A stretch of 64,000 bases of DNA from the NCBI RefSeq assembly GCF_036227205.1, contig NZ_CP109442.1, positions 5,394,001-5,458,000 of the forward strand, given 5' to 3'. Numbering within the stretch: the stretch's first letter is position 1; each line of letters opens with the position of its first letter. The notes under the pieces were generated by a model that was not told where the DNA came from, made no database searches, and saw only the letters and a program-made list of their open reading frames with translations. Of the stretch, positions 17,360-27,536 are shown piece by piece. The DNA is from Amycolatopsis sp. NBC_01480 (GTDB taxonomy: Bacteria; Actinomycetota; Actinomycetes; Mycobacteriales; Pseudonocardiaceae). Both the position numbers and the translations under genes were made by a program.

Positions 17360-19201
17360 TCAGCCGAGTTGCAGCTCGGGTGAGTAGATGTCCAGCCAGT
17401 GGTACAGGTCGAGCATCCGGTCCAGGCCGCCGCGCTCGGTCATCGCCATCGTCGCCGGGTCCACTTGGGACACACGCTGCGCCCACTCGCGGTCGACCAG
17501 GTCGAAGACCCGGCTGTTGGGCTCCGCCAGCACTTCCTTGACCTGCTGCTGCAGCGCGGCGGCGTAGCCCGGGTCCTGAGTGGACGGATACGGGCTCTTC
17601 ACGCGGTCGCGCACGGAGTCCGGCAGCACGTGCTTGGTGGCGTGGCGCAGCAGGCTCTTCTCGCGGCCGTCGAAGGTCTTGAGCGACCACGGCGTGTTGT
17701 AGACGTACTCGACCAGCCGGTGGTCGCAGAACGGCACGCGCACCTCCAGCCCCACGGCCATCGACGCGCGGTCCTTGCGGTCGAGCAGGGCCCGGACGAA
17801 CCGGGTCAGGTGGAGGTTGCAGACCGTGCGCATCCGGGCTTCGCGCGCGGACTCGCCGTCGAGGTGCTCGACGGCGGCGACCGCGGTGCGGTACTCGTCG
17901 GCCACGTAGGCGTCGACGTTCAGCGCGGTGGAGAACTCGTCGGTGAGCAGCGAGCCGCGGCCTTCGGTCATGCTGCTGCGGAAAGCCAGCCAGGGGAAGG
18001 TGTCCGCGTTCACCGCCTGCTCGTCGTGGAACCAGCGGTAGCCGCCGAACACCTCGTCGGCCGACTCCCCGGACAGCGCCACCGTCGACTCGCCGCGGAT
18101 CGCCTTGAACAGCAGGTACAGCGAGGTGTCCATGTCGCCCATCCCGGCCGGGATGTCGCGGGCGGTGATCACCTTGCGGCGCACCGACGGGTCGCTCAGC
18201 TCGGCCGGGTTCAGCATCACGTCCTTGTGCGCCGAGCCGACCAGGTTCGCGACGTCGCGGATGAACGGCGAGTCCGCGGTGTCGCGCATCTCGTCCGGCT
18301 TGAAGTTCTCCTCCTGGCCGAAGAAGTCGACGGAGAACGTCCGCAGCTGCTCGCCCTGCTCGGCCAGCCGCGCGGCGGCGAGCCCGGTCACGGCGCTGGA
18401 GTCGAGGCCGCCCGAGAGCAGTACGCAGCGCGGCACGTCGGCGATCAGCTGGCGGTGGACGATGTCGGTCATCAGCTCCCGCACGCGGGCGACCGTGGTC
18501 TCCTGGTCGTCGGTGTGCTGCTTCGCGTCGAGCTTCCAGTACGTGCGGGTGCGGATGCCCTCGCGCGAGACGGTGACGATCGTGCCCGGCTCGACCTCGC
18601 TCATGTCCTTCCACAGCGACCAGCCCGGGCGCTTGGTGAAGGTGAACAGCTCGCGGAAGCCGTCGGTGTCGACCACGCGCTTGGCCAGCGGGTTGGCCAG
18701 GATGGCCTTCGGCTCGGAGCCGAACAGCACGCCGTCGCGGGTCGGGTAGTAGTAGAAGGGCTTGATCCCCATCCGGTCTCGGATCATCACGAGCTTCTGG
18801 TCGCGCTCGTCCCAGATCGCGAACGCGTACATGCCGTTGAGGTGGTCGACCACCTCGTCGCCCCATTGCAGGTAGCCGTGCAGCACGACCTCGGTGTCAC
18901 TGTCGGTTTCCCAGGTGTGCCCGAGTTTGGTCAGTTCTTCACGAAGTTCGGTGAAGTTGTACGCCTCCCCGCTGTAGACCATCGCGATCTCCCCGCGCGG
19001 GGTGCGCAGGCTCATGGGCTGGCGCCCGCCCGGCAGGTCGATGATGGCGAGCCGGCGGTGCCCGAGGATCACGTTGCGGCGCACCCAGGTGCCCCGGTCG
19101 TCCGGGCCGCGGCAGGCCATGGTCTCGGTCATCGCGTCGGCGACTTCCTGCCGTTGTGTCAGATCAGCTTCGTAGGAAACCCAGCCGGCGATTCCGCACA
19201 T
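17360..19201 (-). CDS. asnB: Asparagine synthetase, glutamine-hydrolysing
   Basis: 613 residues. The ATG at 19201 is fixed by GGAGG seven bases upstream and by MCGIAGW, which leaves Cys as the mature N-terminal nucleophile of the class II glutaminase domain (about 1-210). The synthetase domain follows, with the ATP pyrophosphatase loop LLSGGLDSSAV near 255. It makes asparagine from aspartate with glutamine nitrogen. A stand-alone gene with its own promoter region; nothing nearby suggests peptide-natural-product or lasso-type use. Confidence 0.93.
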   Translation of the reverse strand: MCGIAGWVSYEADLTQRQEVADAMTETMACRGPDDRGTWVRRNVILGHRRLAIIDLPGGRQPMSLRTPRGEIAMVYSGEAYNFTELREELTKLGHTWETDSDTEVVLHGYLQWGDEVVDHLNGMYAFAIWDERDQKLVMIRDRMGIKPFYYYPTRDGVLFGSEPKAILANPLAKRVVDTDGFRELFTFTKRPGWSLWKDMSEVEPGTIVTVSREGIRTRTYWKLDAKQHTDDQETTVARVRELMTDIVHRQLIADVPRCVLLSGGLDSSAVTGLAAARLAEQGEQLRTFSVDFFGQEENFKPDEMRDTADSPFIRDVANLVGSAHKDVMLNPAELSDPSVRRKVITARDIPAGMGDMDTSLYLLFKAIRGESTVALSGESADEVFGGYRWFHDEQAVNADTFPWLAFRSSMTEGRGSLLTDEFSTALNVDAYVADEYRTAVAAVEHLDGESAREARMRTVCNLHLTRFVRALLDRKDRASMAVGLEVRVPFCDHRLVEYVYNTPWSLKTFDGREKSLLRHATKHVLPDSVRDRVKSPYPSTQDPGYAAALQQQVKEVLAEPNSRVFDLVDREWAQRVSQVDPATMAMTERGGLDRMLDLYHWLDIYSPELQLG

Positions 19202-19540
19202 CTGGTTGCCTCCATATTTGCTTAGCCAGTACAACTATCTGAAACACAGGTGTAACACGGCTGGAACATCTTGTCTGCCCGAATTGCACGCTCTGTCGCC
19301 GTTCCACTACCTGCTGTGGCGTGTGTCACTAAGCAACTACACGTAGTCACAGGCGGGTTTTCCCGAACGGCGCAAGGCCCGGCGGTGGTGGGGGTCACCC
19401 GCCGTCAAGAACGCGTAAACGGCCGTATGGGCGGCGTCAAGGAGCCGTCAGCCACAGCCCGCCGGCCTGGGCCGGGACCGCACAGTGACGGCACGTCCGC
19501 CGGTCACCCGACTCGGGTGACCTGTCTTGAGAGGTGCCTA
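19202..19540. other. Intergenic control region between asnB and kdp
   Basis: 339 bases without a convincing gene. The left 60 bases are AT-richer and carry the asnB ribosome site. The right part contains a perfect inverted repeat at 19502-19522 just before the kdp micropeptide. I looked for a c-di-AMP (ydaO-type) riboswitch, common upstream of K+ transporters, and could not recognise its conserved core. Confidence 0.6.
19502..19522. promoter_or_regulatory. Inverted repeat upstream of kdp
   Basis: GGTCACCCG (19502-19510) and CGGGTGACC (19514-19522) are perfect arms around ACT, ending 18 bases before the first start codon of the operon. It could be a KdpE or other operator, or an RNA hairpin controlling translation of the leader peptide; the sequence does not decide. 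Confidence 0.5.
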
Positions 19541-19624
19541 GTGGCCGACTTGCTGTACGCCGTCTTGCTGATCGGCGTGTTCGTGGTGCTGGCTTTGACG
19601 CTGCGCGGACTGGAGAAGCTGTGA
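19541..19624 (+). CDS. 27-residue membrane micropeptide ahead of kdpF
   Basis: GTG start with GAGAGG six bases upstream; the product is a single hydrophobic helix (LLYAVLLIGVFVVLALTL) ending in RGLEKL. The stop overlaps the kdpF GTG (GTGA), so translation of the two is coupled. Its size, single helix and charged end mirror KdpF, but the sequence is distinct. It may be an extra small subunit of the Kdp complex or a coupling leader; either is inference. It is too short for ordinary gene finders. Confidence 0.7.
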   Translation: MADLLYAVLLIGVFVVLALTLRGLEKL

Positions 19625-19722
19625 ACGGCGTCTCGGCTGCGGCCAACATCGTCGGCGGTCTGCTGGCGCTGGGCCTGATCGTCTACCTGTTCATCGCGCT
19701 CGTGAGGCCGGAGAAGTTCTGA
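19621..19722 (+). CDS. kdpF: Potassium-transporting ATPase small subunit KdpF
   Basis: 33 residues from GTG 19621 with GGAG five bases before. One transmembrane helix (NIVGGLLALGLIVYLFIALV) followed by the family end RPEKF. KdpF stabilises the KdpABC K+ pump. It lies 39 bases before kdpA. Confidence 0.9.
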   Translation: MNGVSAAANIVGGLLALGLIVYLFIALVRPEKF

Positions 19723-19761
19723 TGCGTCCCGACATGCTTTTTCCCGTGGAGGGACCGAAAA

Positions 19762-21423
19762 ATGAGTGACACTGCGGCCGGCCTGATCCAGGTCGGCCTC
19801 CTGCTGGTCGCGCTGGCGGTGGTCTACAAACCACTCGGCGACTACATGGCCCGCGTCTTCTCGGCCGAGAAGCACTCGCGGTTCGAGAAGGGCTTCTACA
19901 AGGTGGTCCGGGTCGACCCGGCTTCCGAGCAGCGATGGCCCACCTACGCCGCCGGCGTCCTCGGCATCTCGCTGGCCTCGATCGTCCTGCTGTACCTGCT
20001 CCAGCGGCTGCAACCGTTGCTGCCATGGAATTTCGGGCGCGGCTCGGTCTCGCCGGGCGTCGCGTTCAACACCGCGGTGAGCTTCGTGACCAACACGAAC
20101 TGGCAGTCCTACGTCCCCGAGACGGCCATGGGCCACTTCGTGCAGATGGCCGGGCTGACGGTGCAGAACTTCCTCTCCGCGGGCGTCGGCCTGGCCGTCG
20201 CGATCGCGGTGACCCGCGGGTTCATCCGCTCGCGCACCGACCGGCTGGGCAACTTCTGGGTGGACCTGACCCGCGGCACCATCCGGATCCTGCTGCCGAT
20301 GGCGTTCGTCTTCGCCATCGTGCTGATGGCGCTGGGCGTCATCCAGAGCCTGCACTCCGGCGTCGCCGTGACGAACCCGGACGGCAGCCAGAGCACCATC
20401 GCGCTGGCCCCGGCGGCGAGCCAGGAGGCCATCAAGGAACTCGGCACCAACGGCGGCGGCATCCTCAACGCCAACTCCGCGCACCCGTTCGAGAACCCCA
20501 GCGTGTGGTCGAACCTGGTGGAGCTGTTCCTGATCCTGGCCATCCCGGTCAGCCTCACCCGCACGTTCGGCAAGCTGGTCGGCAACAAGAAGCAGGGTTA
20601 CGTGCTGCTGTCGGTGATGGGCCTGCTGTGGGCGGCCATGGGCGCGGTCACCTGGCTGTCCGAGGCGCTGACGAAGAGCCCCGCCGCGTTGGCCGCGGGT
20701 GCGAACATGGAAGGCAAGGAACAGCGCTTCGGCCTGAGCCTGACGTCCATTTTCGCTGATACCACAACAGGAACGTCCACCGGCGCGGTCAATGGCGCCC
20801 ACGACAGCCTGTCCGGGCTCGGCGGCGGCGGGCCGTTGCTCAACATGCTCTTCGGCGAGATATCGCCGGGCGGCGTCGGCACCGGCCTGTACGGCATCCT
20901 CGTGATGGCGATCATCGCGATGTTCCTGGCCGGCCTGATGGTCGGGCGCACCCCGGAGTACCTGGGCAAGAAGCTCGGCAAGCGCGAGGTCACCTGCGCC
21001 GCGATCTCGATGCTGGCCATGCCCACCGTCGTGCTGATCGGCTCCGGGATCGCGCTGATGATGCCGGACACCTTGGGAGCTCTCGGAAACAGCGGTGCCC
21101 ACGGGCTGTCCGAGATCCTCTACGGCTACGCGTCCACCGGCAACAACAACGGCAGCGCGTTCGGCGGGCTGACCGCGACGAGCAACTGGTTCGAGTCGTC
21201 GATGGCCGTCTGCATGGCGCTCGGCCGGTTCGTGCCGATCATCGCGGTGCTCTGCCTGGCCGGCTCGCTGGCCTCGCAGAAGAAGGTCCCGGAGACCGCG
21301 GGCACGCTGCCCACCACCGGGCCGCTCTTCGGCACGATGCTCACCGGCACCATCGTGCTGGTCGCGGCTCTTACGTTCATCCCGGCGCTCGCGCTCGGGC
21401 CCATCGCGGAGGCGTTGGCATGA
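19762..21423 (+). CDS. kdpA: Potassium-transporting ATPase subunit A (K+ channel-like)
   Basis: 553 residues, normal length, about ten membrane helices. It forms the selectivity filter of the Kdp pump. Conserved K+-site segments are visible: [12 protein letters not shown] in the first pore loop, [18 protein letters not shown] in the second, and [12 protein letters not shown] in the third. GTGGAGGG precedes the ATG. The end overlaps kdpB by ATGA. Confidence 0.97.
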   Translation: MSDTAAGLIQVGLLLVALAVVYKPLGDYMARVFSAEKHSRFEKGFYKVVRVDPASEQRWPTYAAGVLGISLASIVLLYLLQRLQPLLPWNFGRGSVSPGVAFNTAVSFVTNTNWQSYVPETAMGHFVQMAGLTVQNFLSAGVGLAVAIAVTRGFIRSRTDRLGNFWVDLTRGTIRILLPMAFVFAIVLMALGVIQSLHSGVAVTNPDGSQSTIALAPAASQEAIKELGTNGGGILNANSAHPFENPSVWSNLVELFLILAIPVSLTRTFGKLVGNKKQGYVLLSVMGLLWAAMGAVTWLSEALTKSPAALAAGANMEGKEQRFGLSLTSIFADTTTGTSTGAVNGAHDSLSGLGGGGPLLNMLFGEISPGGVGTGLYGILVMAIIAMFLAGLMVGRTPEYLGKKLGKREVTCAAISMLAMPTVVLIGSGIALMMPDTLGALGNSGAHGLSEILYGYASTGNNNGSAFGGLTATSNWFESSMAVCMALGRFVPIIAVLCLAGSLASQKKVPETAGTLPTTGPLFGTMLTGTIVLVAALTFIPALALGPIAEALA

Positions 21424-23513
21424 CAGTCACGGAAGAACGGACCCCGTTGGAGGGTCAGCAGCACCACGCGGAGAACGCGGGCCGCGTCGGGGCGGGGGTG
21501 TTCAGCCCGCGCCAGCTCTGGACGTCGTTGCCGGACGCGCTGCGCAAGCTGAACCCGAAGCACCAGCTGAAGAACCCGGTCATGTTCGTGGTGTGGGTCG
21601 GCTCGGCGCTGACCACCGTCTTCGCGATCACCGACCCGAGTGTGTTCACCATCCTGATCGCGATCTGGCTCTGGTTCACCGTGCTGTTCGCGAACCTGGC
21701 CGAGGCGGTCGCCGAGGGCCGGGGCAAGGCGCAGGCCGAGTCGCTGCGGAAGTCCAAAAAGGAGACTGTCGCGCGGCGGCTGACCGAGGACGGCTCCGAG
21801 GAGCGCGTGCCCGGTGTGGACCTGCGGATCGGCGACCTGGTGGTGGTCGAGGCCGGCGAGGTCATCCCGGGTGACGGCGACGTGGTCGAGGGCATCGCGA
21901 CCGTCGACGAGTCCGCCATCACCGGCGAGTCGGCCCCGGTCATCCGCGAGTCGGGCGGTGACCGCTCGGCCGTCACCGGCGGCACCACGGTGCTGTCCGA
22001 CCGGGTCGTCGTGAAGATCACCACCAAGCCGGGCGAGTCCTTTGTGGACCGCATGATCGCGTTGGTGGAAGGCGCTTCGCGGCAGAAGACGCCGAACGAG
22101 ATCGCGCTGACGATCCTGCTCGCCACGCTGACCATCATCTTCCTGCTCGCCGTGGTGGCGCTGCAGCCGATGGCGGCGTACTCGGGCAGCGAGCAGTCGG
22201 TGGTGGTGCTGACCGCGCTGCTGGTCTGCCTGATCCCCACGACGATCGGCGCGCTGCTGAGCGCGATCGGCATCGCGGGCATGGACCGGCTGGTGCAGCG
22301 GAACGTGCTGGCCACCTCCGGGCGCGCGGTGGAGGCCGCGGGCGACGTGTCGACGCTGCTGCTGGACAAGACCGGCACCATCACCTTCGGCAACCGCAAG
22401 GCCACCGAGCTGATCCCGGTCGGCGAGTCCACTCAGGACGACCTGGCCCGCGCGGCCCGGCTGTCCAGCCTCGCCGACGGCACGCCCGAGGGCCGCAGCA
22501 TCGTCGAGCTGATCGCCCGCGACCACGGGCTGCCGGGCCAGGCCGACGAGGACGAGAAGCTGGCCGAGTTCGTGCCGTTCACGGCGCAGACCCGGATGAG
22601 CGGCATCGACATCGGCGGGCGCCAGGTCCGCAAGGGCGCCACCGCGGCCGTGCGCCAGTGGGTGCGCGAGCGCGGCGGCGACATGCCCGACGAGACCGAG
22701 CGCGTGGTCGACGGCATCAGCCAGCAGGGCGGGACCCCGCTGGTGGTCGCCGAGGCCGACGGCGGGCGGGCGTTCGTGCGCGGCGTGATCCGGCTGTCCG
22801 ACGTGGTCAAGCCGGGCATGAAGGAGCGGTTCGCCGAACTGCGCACCATGGGCATCAAGACAGTGATGATCACCGGCGACAACCCGCTCACCGCCAAGGC
22901 CATCGCCGAGGACGCGGGCGTCGACGACTACCTCGCCGAGGCCAAACCCGAAGACAAGATGGCGCTGATCAAGAAGGAGCAGGAGGGCGGCCGGCTGGTC
23001 GCGATGACCGGCGACGGCACGAACGACGCGCCCGCGCTGGCCCAGTCGGACGTCGGCGTCGCGATGAACACCGGCACGTCGGCCGCGAAGGAGGCCGGCA
23101 ACATGGTCGACCTCGACTCCGACCCGACGAAGCTGATCGAGATCGTGGAGATCGGCAAGCAGCTGCTGATCACCCGCGGCGCGCTGACCACCTTCAGCGT
23201 GGCCAACGACCTGGCGAAGTACTTCGCCATCCTGCCCGCGATGTTCACCGGCATCTTCGCCCAGCTGGGCGCGCTGAACATCATGCACCTGGCCACGCCG
23301 AAGTCGGCGATCCTGAGCGCGGTCATCTTCAACGCGCTGATCATCGTCGCGCTGATCCCGCTGGCCCTGCGCGGCGTGCGGTACCGGCCGTCGTCGGCGT
23401 CCGCGCTGCTGCGGCGCAACCTGCTCATCTACGGCCTCGGCGGCATCGTCAGCCCGTTCCTCGGGATCTGGCTGATCGACCTGCTCGTGCGGCTCATTCC
23501 GGGAATCGGGTGA
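21420..23513 (+). CDS. kdpB: Potassium-transporting P-type ATPase subunit B
   Basis: 697 residues. The phosphorylated aspartate is D316 in DKTGTITFG; the actuator loop TGES (AITGESAPV) and the hinge [20 protein letters not shown] are intact. The later [10 protein letters not shown] helix carries residues coupling ATP hydrolysis to K+ transport. It overlaps kdpA and kdpC by 4 bases each. High-affinity K+ uptake under K+ limitation. Confidence 0.97.
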   Translation: MTVTEERTPLEGQQHHAENAGRVGAGVFSPRQLWTSLPDALRKLNPKHQLKNPVMFVVWVGSALTTVFAITDPSVFTILIAIWLWFTVLFANLAEAVAEGRGKAQAESLRKSKKETVARRLTEDGSEERVPGVDLRIGDLVVVEAGEVIPGDGDVVEGIATVDESAITGESAPVIRESGGDRSAVTGGTTVLSDRVVVKITTKPGESFVDRMIALVEGASRQKTPNEIALTILLATLTIIFLLAVVALQPMAAYSGSEQSVVVLTALLVCLIPTTIGALLSAIGIAGMDRLVQRNVLATSGRAVEAAGDVSTLLLDKTGTITFGNRKATELIPVGESTQDDLARAARLSSLADGTPEGRSIVELIARDHGLPGQADEDEKLAEFVPFTAQTRMSGIDIGGRQVRKGATAAVRQWVRERGGDMPDETERVVDGISQQGGTPLVVAEADGGRAFVRGVIRLSDVVKPGMKERFAELRTMGIKTVMITGDNPLTAKAIAEDAGVDDYLAEAKPEDKMALIKKEQEGGRLVAMTGDGTNDAPALAQSDVGVAMNTGTSAAKEAGNMVDLDSDPTKLIEIVEIGKQLLITRGALTTFSVANDLAKYFAILPAMFTGIFAQLGALNIMHLATPKSAILSAVIFNALIIVALIPLALRGVRYRPSSASALLRRNLLIYGLGGIVSPFLGIWLIDLLVRLIPGIG

Positions 23514-24130
23514 AGAACGTGAACACCATGGTGAAACAGACGTGGGCGGGCCTGCGGGTCCTCATCGCGATGACAGTGCTGCTGGGGCTGATCTACCCGC
23601 TCGCGGTGTGGGCGGTCGGGCGGATCCCCGGCCTGGAGTCGAACGCCGAGGGCTCGATCGTCACGCGGAACGGCCAGGCGGTGGGCTCTTCGCTGATCGG
23701 GATCGACCCGGTCGCGGCGGACCCGGCGCACGACCCCTGGTTCCACAACCGGCCTTCGGCGCTTTCGAAGGACGCGCTCGGCCCGGCCGACCCGTCGACC
23801 TCCGGCGCGTCCAACAAGGGCCCGTACAACGAGGACCTGGTGAAGACGATCACCGAGCGGAAGGACGCGATCGCGAAACGGGAGGGCGTCAGCCCCGCCC
23901 AGGTGCCGGCCGACGCGGTGACCGCCTCGGGCTCGGGCCTGGACCCGTCGATCAGCGTGGCGTACGCGGACCTGCAGATCGCCCGCGTCGCCAAGAACAC
24001 CGGCCTCTCCGAGGACAAGGTGCGCCGGCTGGTCCAGGCGAACACCTCGGGCGACGGGATCGGCGTGCCCGGCGTGAACGTGCTCAAGCTCAACTTGGCC
24101 GTGCATTCGGCCGCGCCTGGAGCACACTGA
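23510..24130 (+). CDS. kdpC: Potassium-transporting ATPase subunit C
   Basis: 206 residues from the GTG at 23510 that overlaps the kdpB stop; GTG 23519 and ATG 23528 are in-frame alternatives and give more conventional N-termini. One N-terminal membrane helix ([20 protein letters not shown]), then the soluble domain with family motifs [24 protein letters not shown] and the C-terminal [10 protein letters not shown]. Assembles between KdpA and KdpB. Confidence 0.95.
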   Translation: MKNVNTMVKQTWAGLRVLIAMTVLLGLIYPLAVWAVGRIPGLESNAEGSIVTRNGQAVGSSLIGIDPVAADPAHDPWFHNRPSALSKDALGPADPSTSGASNKGPYNEDLVKTITERKDAIAKREGVSPAQVPADAVTASGSGLDPSISVAYADLQIARVAKNTGLSEDKVRRLVQANTSGDGIGVPGVNVLKLNLAVHSAAPGAH

Positions 24131-24134
24131 CAGC

Positions 24135-26753
24135 GTGAGCACCGAAACCGGGCCGGAGAAGAAGGGGCCCTCGAAGCCGCGCCGGGGAGAGCTGCGCATC
24201 TACCTCGGCGCGGCGCCGGGCGTCGGCAAGACGTTCGCCATGCTGGGCGAGGCGAGGCGGCGGGCCGAGCGCGGCACCGACGTGGTCGTCGGGCTGGTCG
24301 AGACCCACGGCCGCAAGAAGACCGCGGACCTGCTCGACGGTCTTGAGGTCGTGCCGCGCCGGACCGTGAACCACCGCGGGCACGAATTCGCCGAGATGGA
24401 CCTCGAGGCGATCCTGGCGCGCAAGCCCGAGGTCGTGGTCGTCGACGAGCTGGCGCACACCAACGTGCCGGGCGCGCGCCACGAGAAGCGCTGGCAGGAC
24501 GTCGACGAGCTGCTCGCCCAGGGCATCGACGTGCTGTCCACGGTCAACGTCCAGCACCTGCAGAGCCTCAACGATGTGGTCGAGCGAATCACCGGCGTCG
24601 CGCAGCAGGAGACGGTGCCGGACGAGGTGGTGCGCCGGGCCGAGCAGCTGGAGCTGGTCGACATCACCCCGGAGGCGCTGCGGCGCCGGCTCGCGCACGG
24701 CAACGTCTACCCGGCCGAGCGGATCGACGCCGCGCTCGGCAACTACTTCCGCCCCGGCAACCTCACCGCGCTGCGTGAGCTGGCCCTGCTGTGGGTCGCC
24801 GACCAGGTGGACGTCGCGCTGCAGCGCTACCGCGCCGAGCAGAAGATCACCGACACCTGGGAGGCCCGCGAGCGCGTGGTCGTCTCGGTCACCGGCGGCC
24901 CGGAGAGCGAGACGCTGATCCGGCGCGCGAGCCGGATCGCCACGCGCGCGGGCGCGGAGCTGCAGGTCGTGCACGTGCTCAGCGGCGACGGGCTGTCCGG
25001 GCGGTCCTCGTTCAAGACCGGCCCGGGTGCCATGGCCCGCTCCCGCACTCTCGCGGACGAGGTCGGCGCCACCTTCCACACCGTCGTCGGCGACGACGTG
25101 CCGACCGCGCTGCTCGACTTCGCCCGCGGCGTCAACGCGACGCAGCTGGTGATCGGCACCTCGCGGCGCTCGCGGGTGGCGCGGCTGTTCGACGAGGGCA
25201 TCGGCGCCGCGGTGGTGCAGCAGTCCGGCTCGATCGACGTGCACATGGTCACCCACTCCTACGCGGGCGGGCGGCTGCGCGCGCGGTTCGGCGCAAGCCC
25301 GCTGGCCCCGTCCCGGCTGGTCGTCGGCTGGGTGCTGAGCATCCTGCTGCCACTGATCGCGACCGGGCTCGGCGTGCTGCTGCGTGACGCGGTGGAGTTC
25401 TCCACCGACGTGATCCTCTACGTGCTGGCGACGGTGATCGTCGCGCTCGTCGGCGGCCTCGGCCCGGCGCTGCTCGCGGCCGTGTTCGGGGCCGGGCTGC
25501 TGAACTTCTTCTTCACGCCCCCGCTGTACACGCTGAACGTGCACAGCCCGCAGAACGTGGTCACGCTCGTCGCGATGATCGTGGTCGCGGTGCTGGTGGC
25601 GCTGGTCGTCGCTTCGGCGGCGCGGCGGGGGAGCCAGGCGGCGCGGGCCCGGACGGAGGCGTCGCTGCTCGCGTCGTACGCCCGGACGGTGCTGACCCAC
25701 GCGGACCCGATCGAGAAGCTGCTGGCGAAAGTGCGGGAGAACTTCGGCCTGACGTCGGTCACGCTGCTGGAGAAGAAGGACGGCGACTGGCAGAAGGTCG
25801 CGGTGGCGGGCCAGAACCCGTGCGCCGACCCGGACGAGGCCGATGTGGACATCGCCGTGACCGCGGATGTGCACCTGACGTTGCGCGGCCGGGCGCTGCC
25901 GGCGTCGGACCGGCGGGTGCTGGAGGCGGTGGCCGGGCAGGCGCTGCTCGCACTGCGCCAGCAGCGGATGGCGGCCGCGGCGGCCGCCGCCGAGCGCAAG
26001 GCCGAGGCGACCGAGCTGCGCACCACGCTGCTGTCGGCCGTCGGGCACGACCTGCGCACGCCGTTGACCTCCATCAAGGCCGCCATTGGCAGCCTGCGCG
26101 CACCCGACCTGTCACTGTCCGATGAGGACACCGGCGAGCTGATGGAGGCCATCGAGGAGTCGGCCGACCGGCTGGCCGGGCTGATCGACAACCTGCTGGA
26201 CTCCTCGCGGCTGGCCACCGGCGCCGTGCGGCCGCACCTGCGCCCGGTGGGCTACGACGAGGTGCTCGCGCACGCGCTGTCCAATGTGGACAACTCACGC
26301 GGGGTGAAGGTCGCGGTGGACGCGCGGCTGCCGTCCGTGCTCGCCGACCCCGGCCTGCTGGAACGGGTGATCGCGAACGTGCTCGACAACGCGCTGCGCC
26401 ACGGTGTCGCCCCCGTCTCGGGCGGCCCCCCGGTCTCGGCCCGGGCGAGCGCGCACTCGGACCAGGTGGAGCTGCGGATCGTCGACCACGGGCGCGGGCT
26501 GCGCAAGGGCACGGCGGACTCGGCTTTCGCGCCGTTCCAACGGCTCGGCGGCGACCGGGACTCCGCGCCCGGCGTGGGGCTCGGGCTGTCGGTCGCCAAG
26601 GGCTTCACCGAGGCGATGGGCGGCACCATCCGCGCCGAGGACACTCCCGGCGGCGGGCTGACCGTGGTGATCTCGCTGCCCGCTTATACGGGGCAGCACC
26701 CGGACAAGGACCTGCTCTTGATCGACCAGGCCGTGGAACAGGAGGCATTGTGA
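24135..26753 (+). CDS. kdpD: Osmosensitive K+ channel histidine kinase
   Basis: 872 residues from GTG 24135, four bases after kdpC. Domains in order: KdpD sensor with Walker A GAAPGVGKT and VVVDELAHTNVPG (about 20-230); universal-stress-like domain (about 250-370); four membrane helices (about 390-500); GAF-like region; HisKA with phosphorylated H638 in SAVGHDLRTPLTS; ATPase domain with DNALRHGV and GVGLGLSVAKGF. It senses K+ need or osmotic stress and phosphorylates KdpE. Its stop codon lies inside a 17-base repeat that reappears at the kdpE start. Confidence 0.95.
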   Translation: MSTETGPEKKGPSKPRRGELRIYLGAAPGVGKTFAMLGEARRRAERGTDVVVGLVETHGRKKTADLLDGLEVVPRRTVNHRGHEFAEMDLEAILARKPEVVVVDELAHTNVPGARHEKRWQDVDELLAQGIDVLSTVNVQHLQSLNDVVERITGVAQQETVPDEVVRRAEQLELVDITPEALRRRLAHGNVYPAERIDAALGNYFRPGNLTALRELALLWVADQVDVALQRYRAEQKITDTWEARERVVVSVTGGPESETLIRRASRIATRAGAELQVVHVLSGDGLSGRSSFKTGPGAMARSRTLADEVGATFHTVVGDDVPTALLDFARGVNATQLVIGTSRRSRVARLFDEGIGAAVVQQSGSIDVHMVTHSYAGGRLRARFGASPLAPSRLVVGWVLSILLPLIATGLGVLLRDAVEFSTDVILYVLATVIVALVGGLGPALLAAVFGAGLLNFFFTPPLYTLNVHSPQNVVTLVAMIVVAVLVALVVASAARRGSQAARARTEASLLASYARTVLTHADPIEKLLAKVRENFGLTSVTLLEKKDGDWQKVAVAGQNPCADPDEADVDIAVTADVHLTLRGRALPASDRRVLEAVAGQALLALRQQRMAAAAAAAERKAEATELRTTLLSAVGHDLRTPLTSIKAAIGSLRAPDLSLSDEDTGELMEAIEESADRLAGLIDNLLDSSRLATGAVRPHLRPVGYDEVLAHALSNVDNSRGVKVAVDARLPSVLADPGLLERVIANVLDNALRHGVAPVSGGPPVSARASAHSDQVELRIVDHGRGLRKGTADSAFAPFQRLGGDRDSAPGVGLGLSVAKGFTEAMGGTIRAEDTPGGGLTVVISLPAYTGQHPDKDLLLIDQAVEQEAL

Positions 26754-26828
26754 GTACACAATCGCGTCAGCTCGCTCGCAATGCCGACCGGGTGCGGGTG
26801 TCCCGCAAGACACAGGAGGCATTGTGAG
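26738..26828. repeat. 17-base direct repeat flanking a small insert between kdpD and kdpE
   Basis: ACAGGAGGCATTGTGAG occurs at 26738-26754 and 26812-26828, exactly 74 bases apart. Each copy supplies a ribosome site (AGGAGG), the end of a reading frame (QEAL-stop) and a GTG start. Removing one copy plus the 57 bases between would fuse kdpD directly to kdpE by a GTGA overlap, the style of the rest of the operon. Confidence 0.9.
26750..26827 (+). CDS. Possible 25-residue coupling ORF between kdpD and kdpE
   Basis: GTG at 26750 preceded by AGGAGG; 25 codons (STQSRQLARNADRVRVSRK then TQEAL), hydrophilic and basic, resembling no known protein. Its start overlaps the kdpD stop and its stop overlaps the kdpE GTG, both as GTGA. 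It seems to have been made by the 17-base duplication. It may matter only as a bridge passing ribosomes from kdpD to kdpE. Confidence 0.45.
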   Translation: MSTQSRQLARNADRVRVSRKTQEAL

Positions 26829-27522
26829 CCCGGACAGGGCGGCCACCGTGCTGGTGGTTGACGACGAGCCGCAGATCGTGCGCGCGCTGCGGATCAACCT
26901 GACCGCCCGCGGCTACAAGGTGATCACCGCGCACGACGGCACCGCCGCGCTCAAGGCCGTCGCCGAGACCAAGCCGGACGTCGTGGTGCTGGACCTGGGC
27001 CTGCCGGACCTCGACGGCACCGAGGTGATCGCCGGGCTGCGCGGCTGGACCACGGTGCCGATCATCGTGCTGTCCGCGCGCGGCGACTCGGCCGACAAGG
27101 TGCAGGCGCTCGACGCGGGCGCGGACGACTACGTGACCAAGCCCTTCGGCATGGACGAGCTGCTGGCCCGGCTGCGCGCGGCCGTGCGACGGTCGTCCGT
27201 CGGCGGCTCGGACGGCGCGGAGGCGGTGGTGGACACCGGCTCGTTCACCATCGACCTGGCGGCGAAGAAGGTCCGCCGGGACGGCCGCGAGGTCCACCTG
27301 ACCAAAACCGAGTGGGGCGTGCTGGAGCTGCTGGTCCGCAACCGCGGCCGGCTGGTGGCGCAGAAGCAGCTGCTGCACGAGGTGTGGGGACCGTCGTACG
27401 AAACGGAATCGCACTACCTGCGCGTGTATCTCGCCCAGTTGCGGCGGAAGCTGGAGCCGGAGCCCTCGCGGCCGCGGCACCTGCTGACCGAGCCCGGCAT
27501 GGGTTACCGGTTCGAGGTCTAG
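26824..27522 (+). CDS. kdpE: Response regulator KdpE
   Basis: 232 residues, OmpR type. The receiver domain has the acidic pair in VVDDEPQ, phospho-acceptor D57 in VVVLDLGLPD and the Lys of YVTKPFGMDE; the C-terminal winged helix (about 130-230) includes LTKTEWGVLELLVRNRGRLV and SHYLRVYLAQLRRKLE. GTG start with AGGAGG upstream. It activates kdp transcription when phosphorylated by KdpD. Followed by a family A hairpin. Confidence 0.95.
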   Translation: MSPDRAATVLVVDDEPQIVRALRINLTARGYKVITAHDGTAALKAVAETKPDVVVLDLGLPDLDGTEVIAGLRGWTTVPIIVLSARGDSADKVQALDAGADDYVTKPFGMDELLARLRAAVRRSSVGGSDGAEAVVDTGSFTIDLAAKKVRRDGREVHLTKTEWGVLELLVRNRGRLVAQKQLLHEVWGPSYETESHYLRVYLAQLRRKLEPEPSRPRHLLTEPGMGYRFEV

Positions 27523-27536
27523 TGCTGTGACTCGAA

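Noticed and set aside
17360..19201. Lasso-peptide or antibiotic cyclase relative of asparagine synthetase
   Set aside because: N-terminal Cys glutaminase domain is intact and no precursor peptide or protease gene is adjacent.
19330..19500. c-di-AMP (ydaO-type) riboswitch before kdp
   Set aside because: GC-rich stems are present, but I could not find the conserved core segments, so no riboswitch is called.
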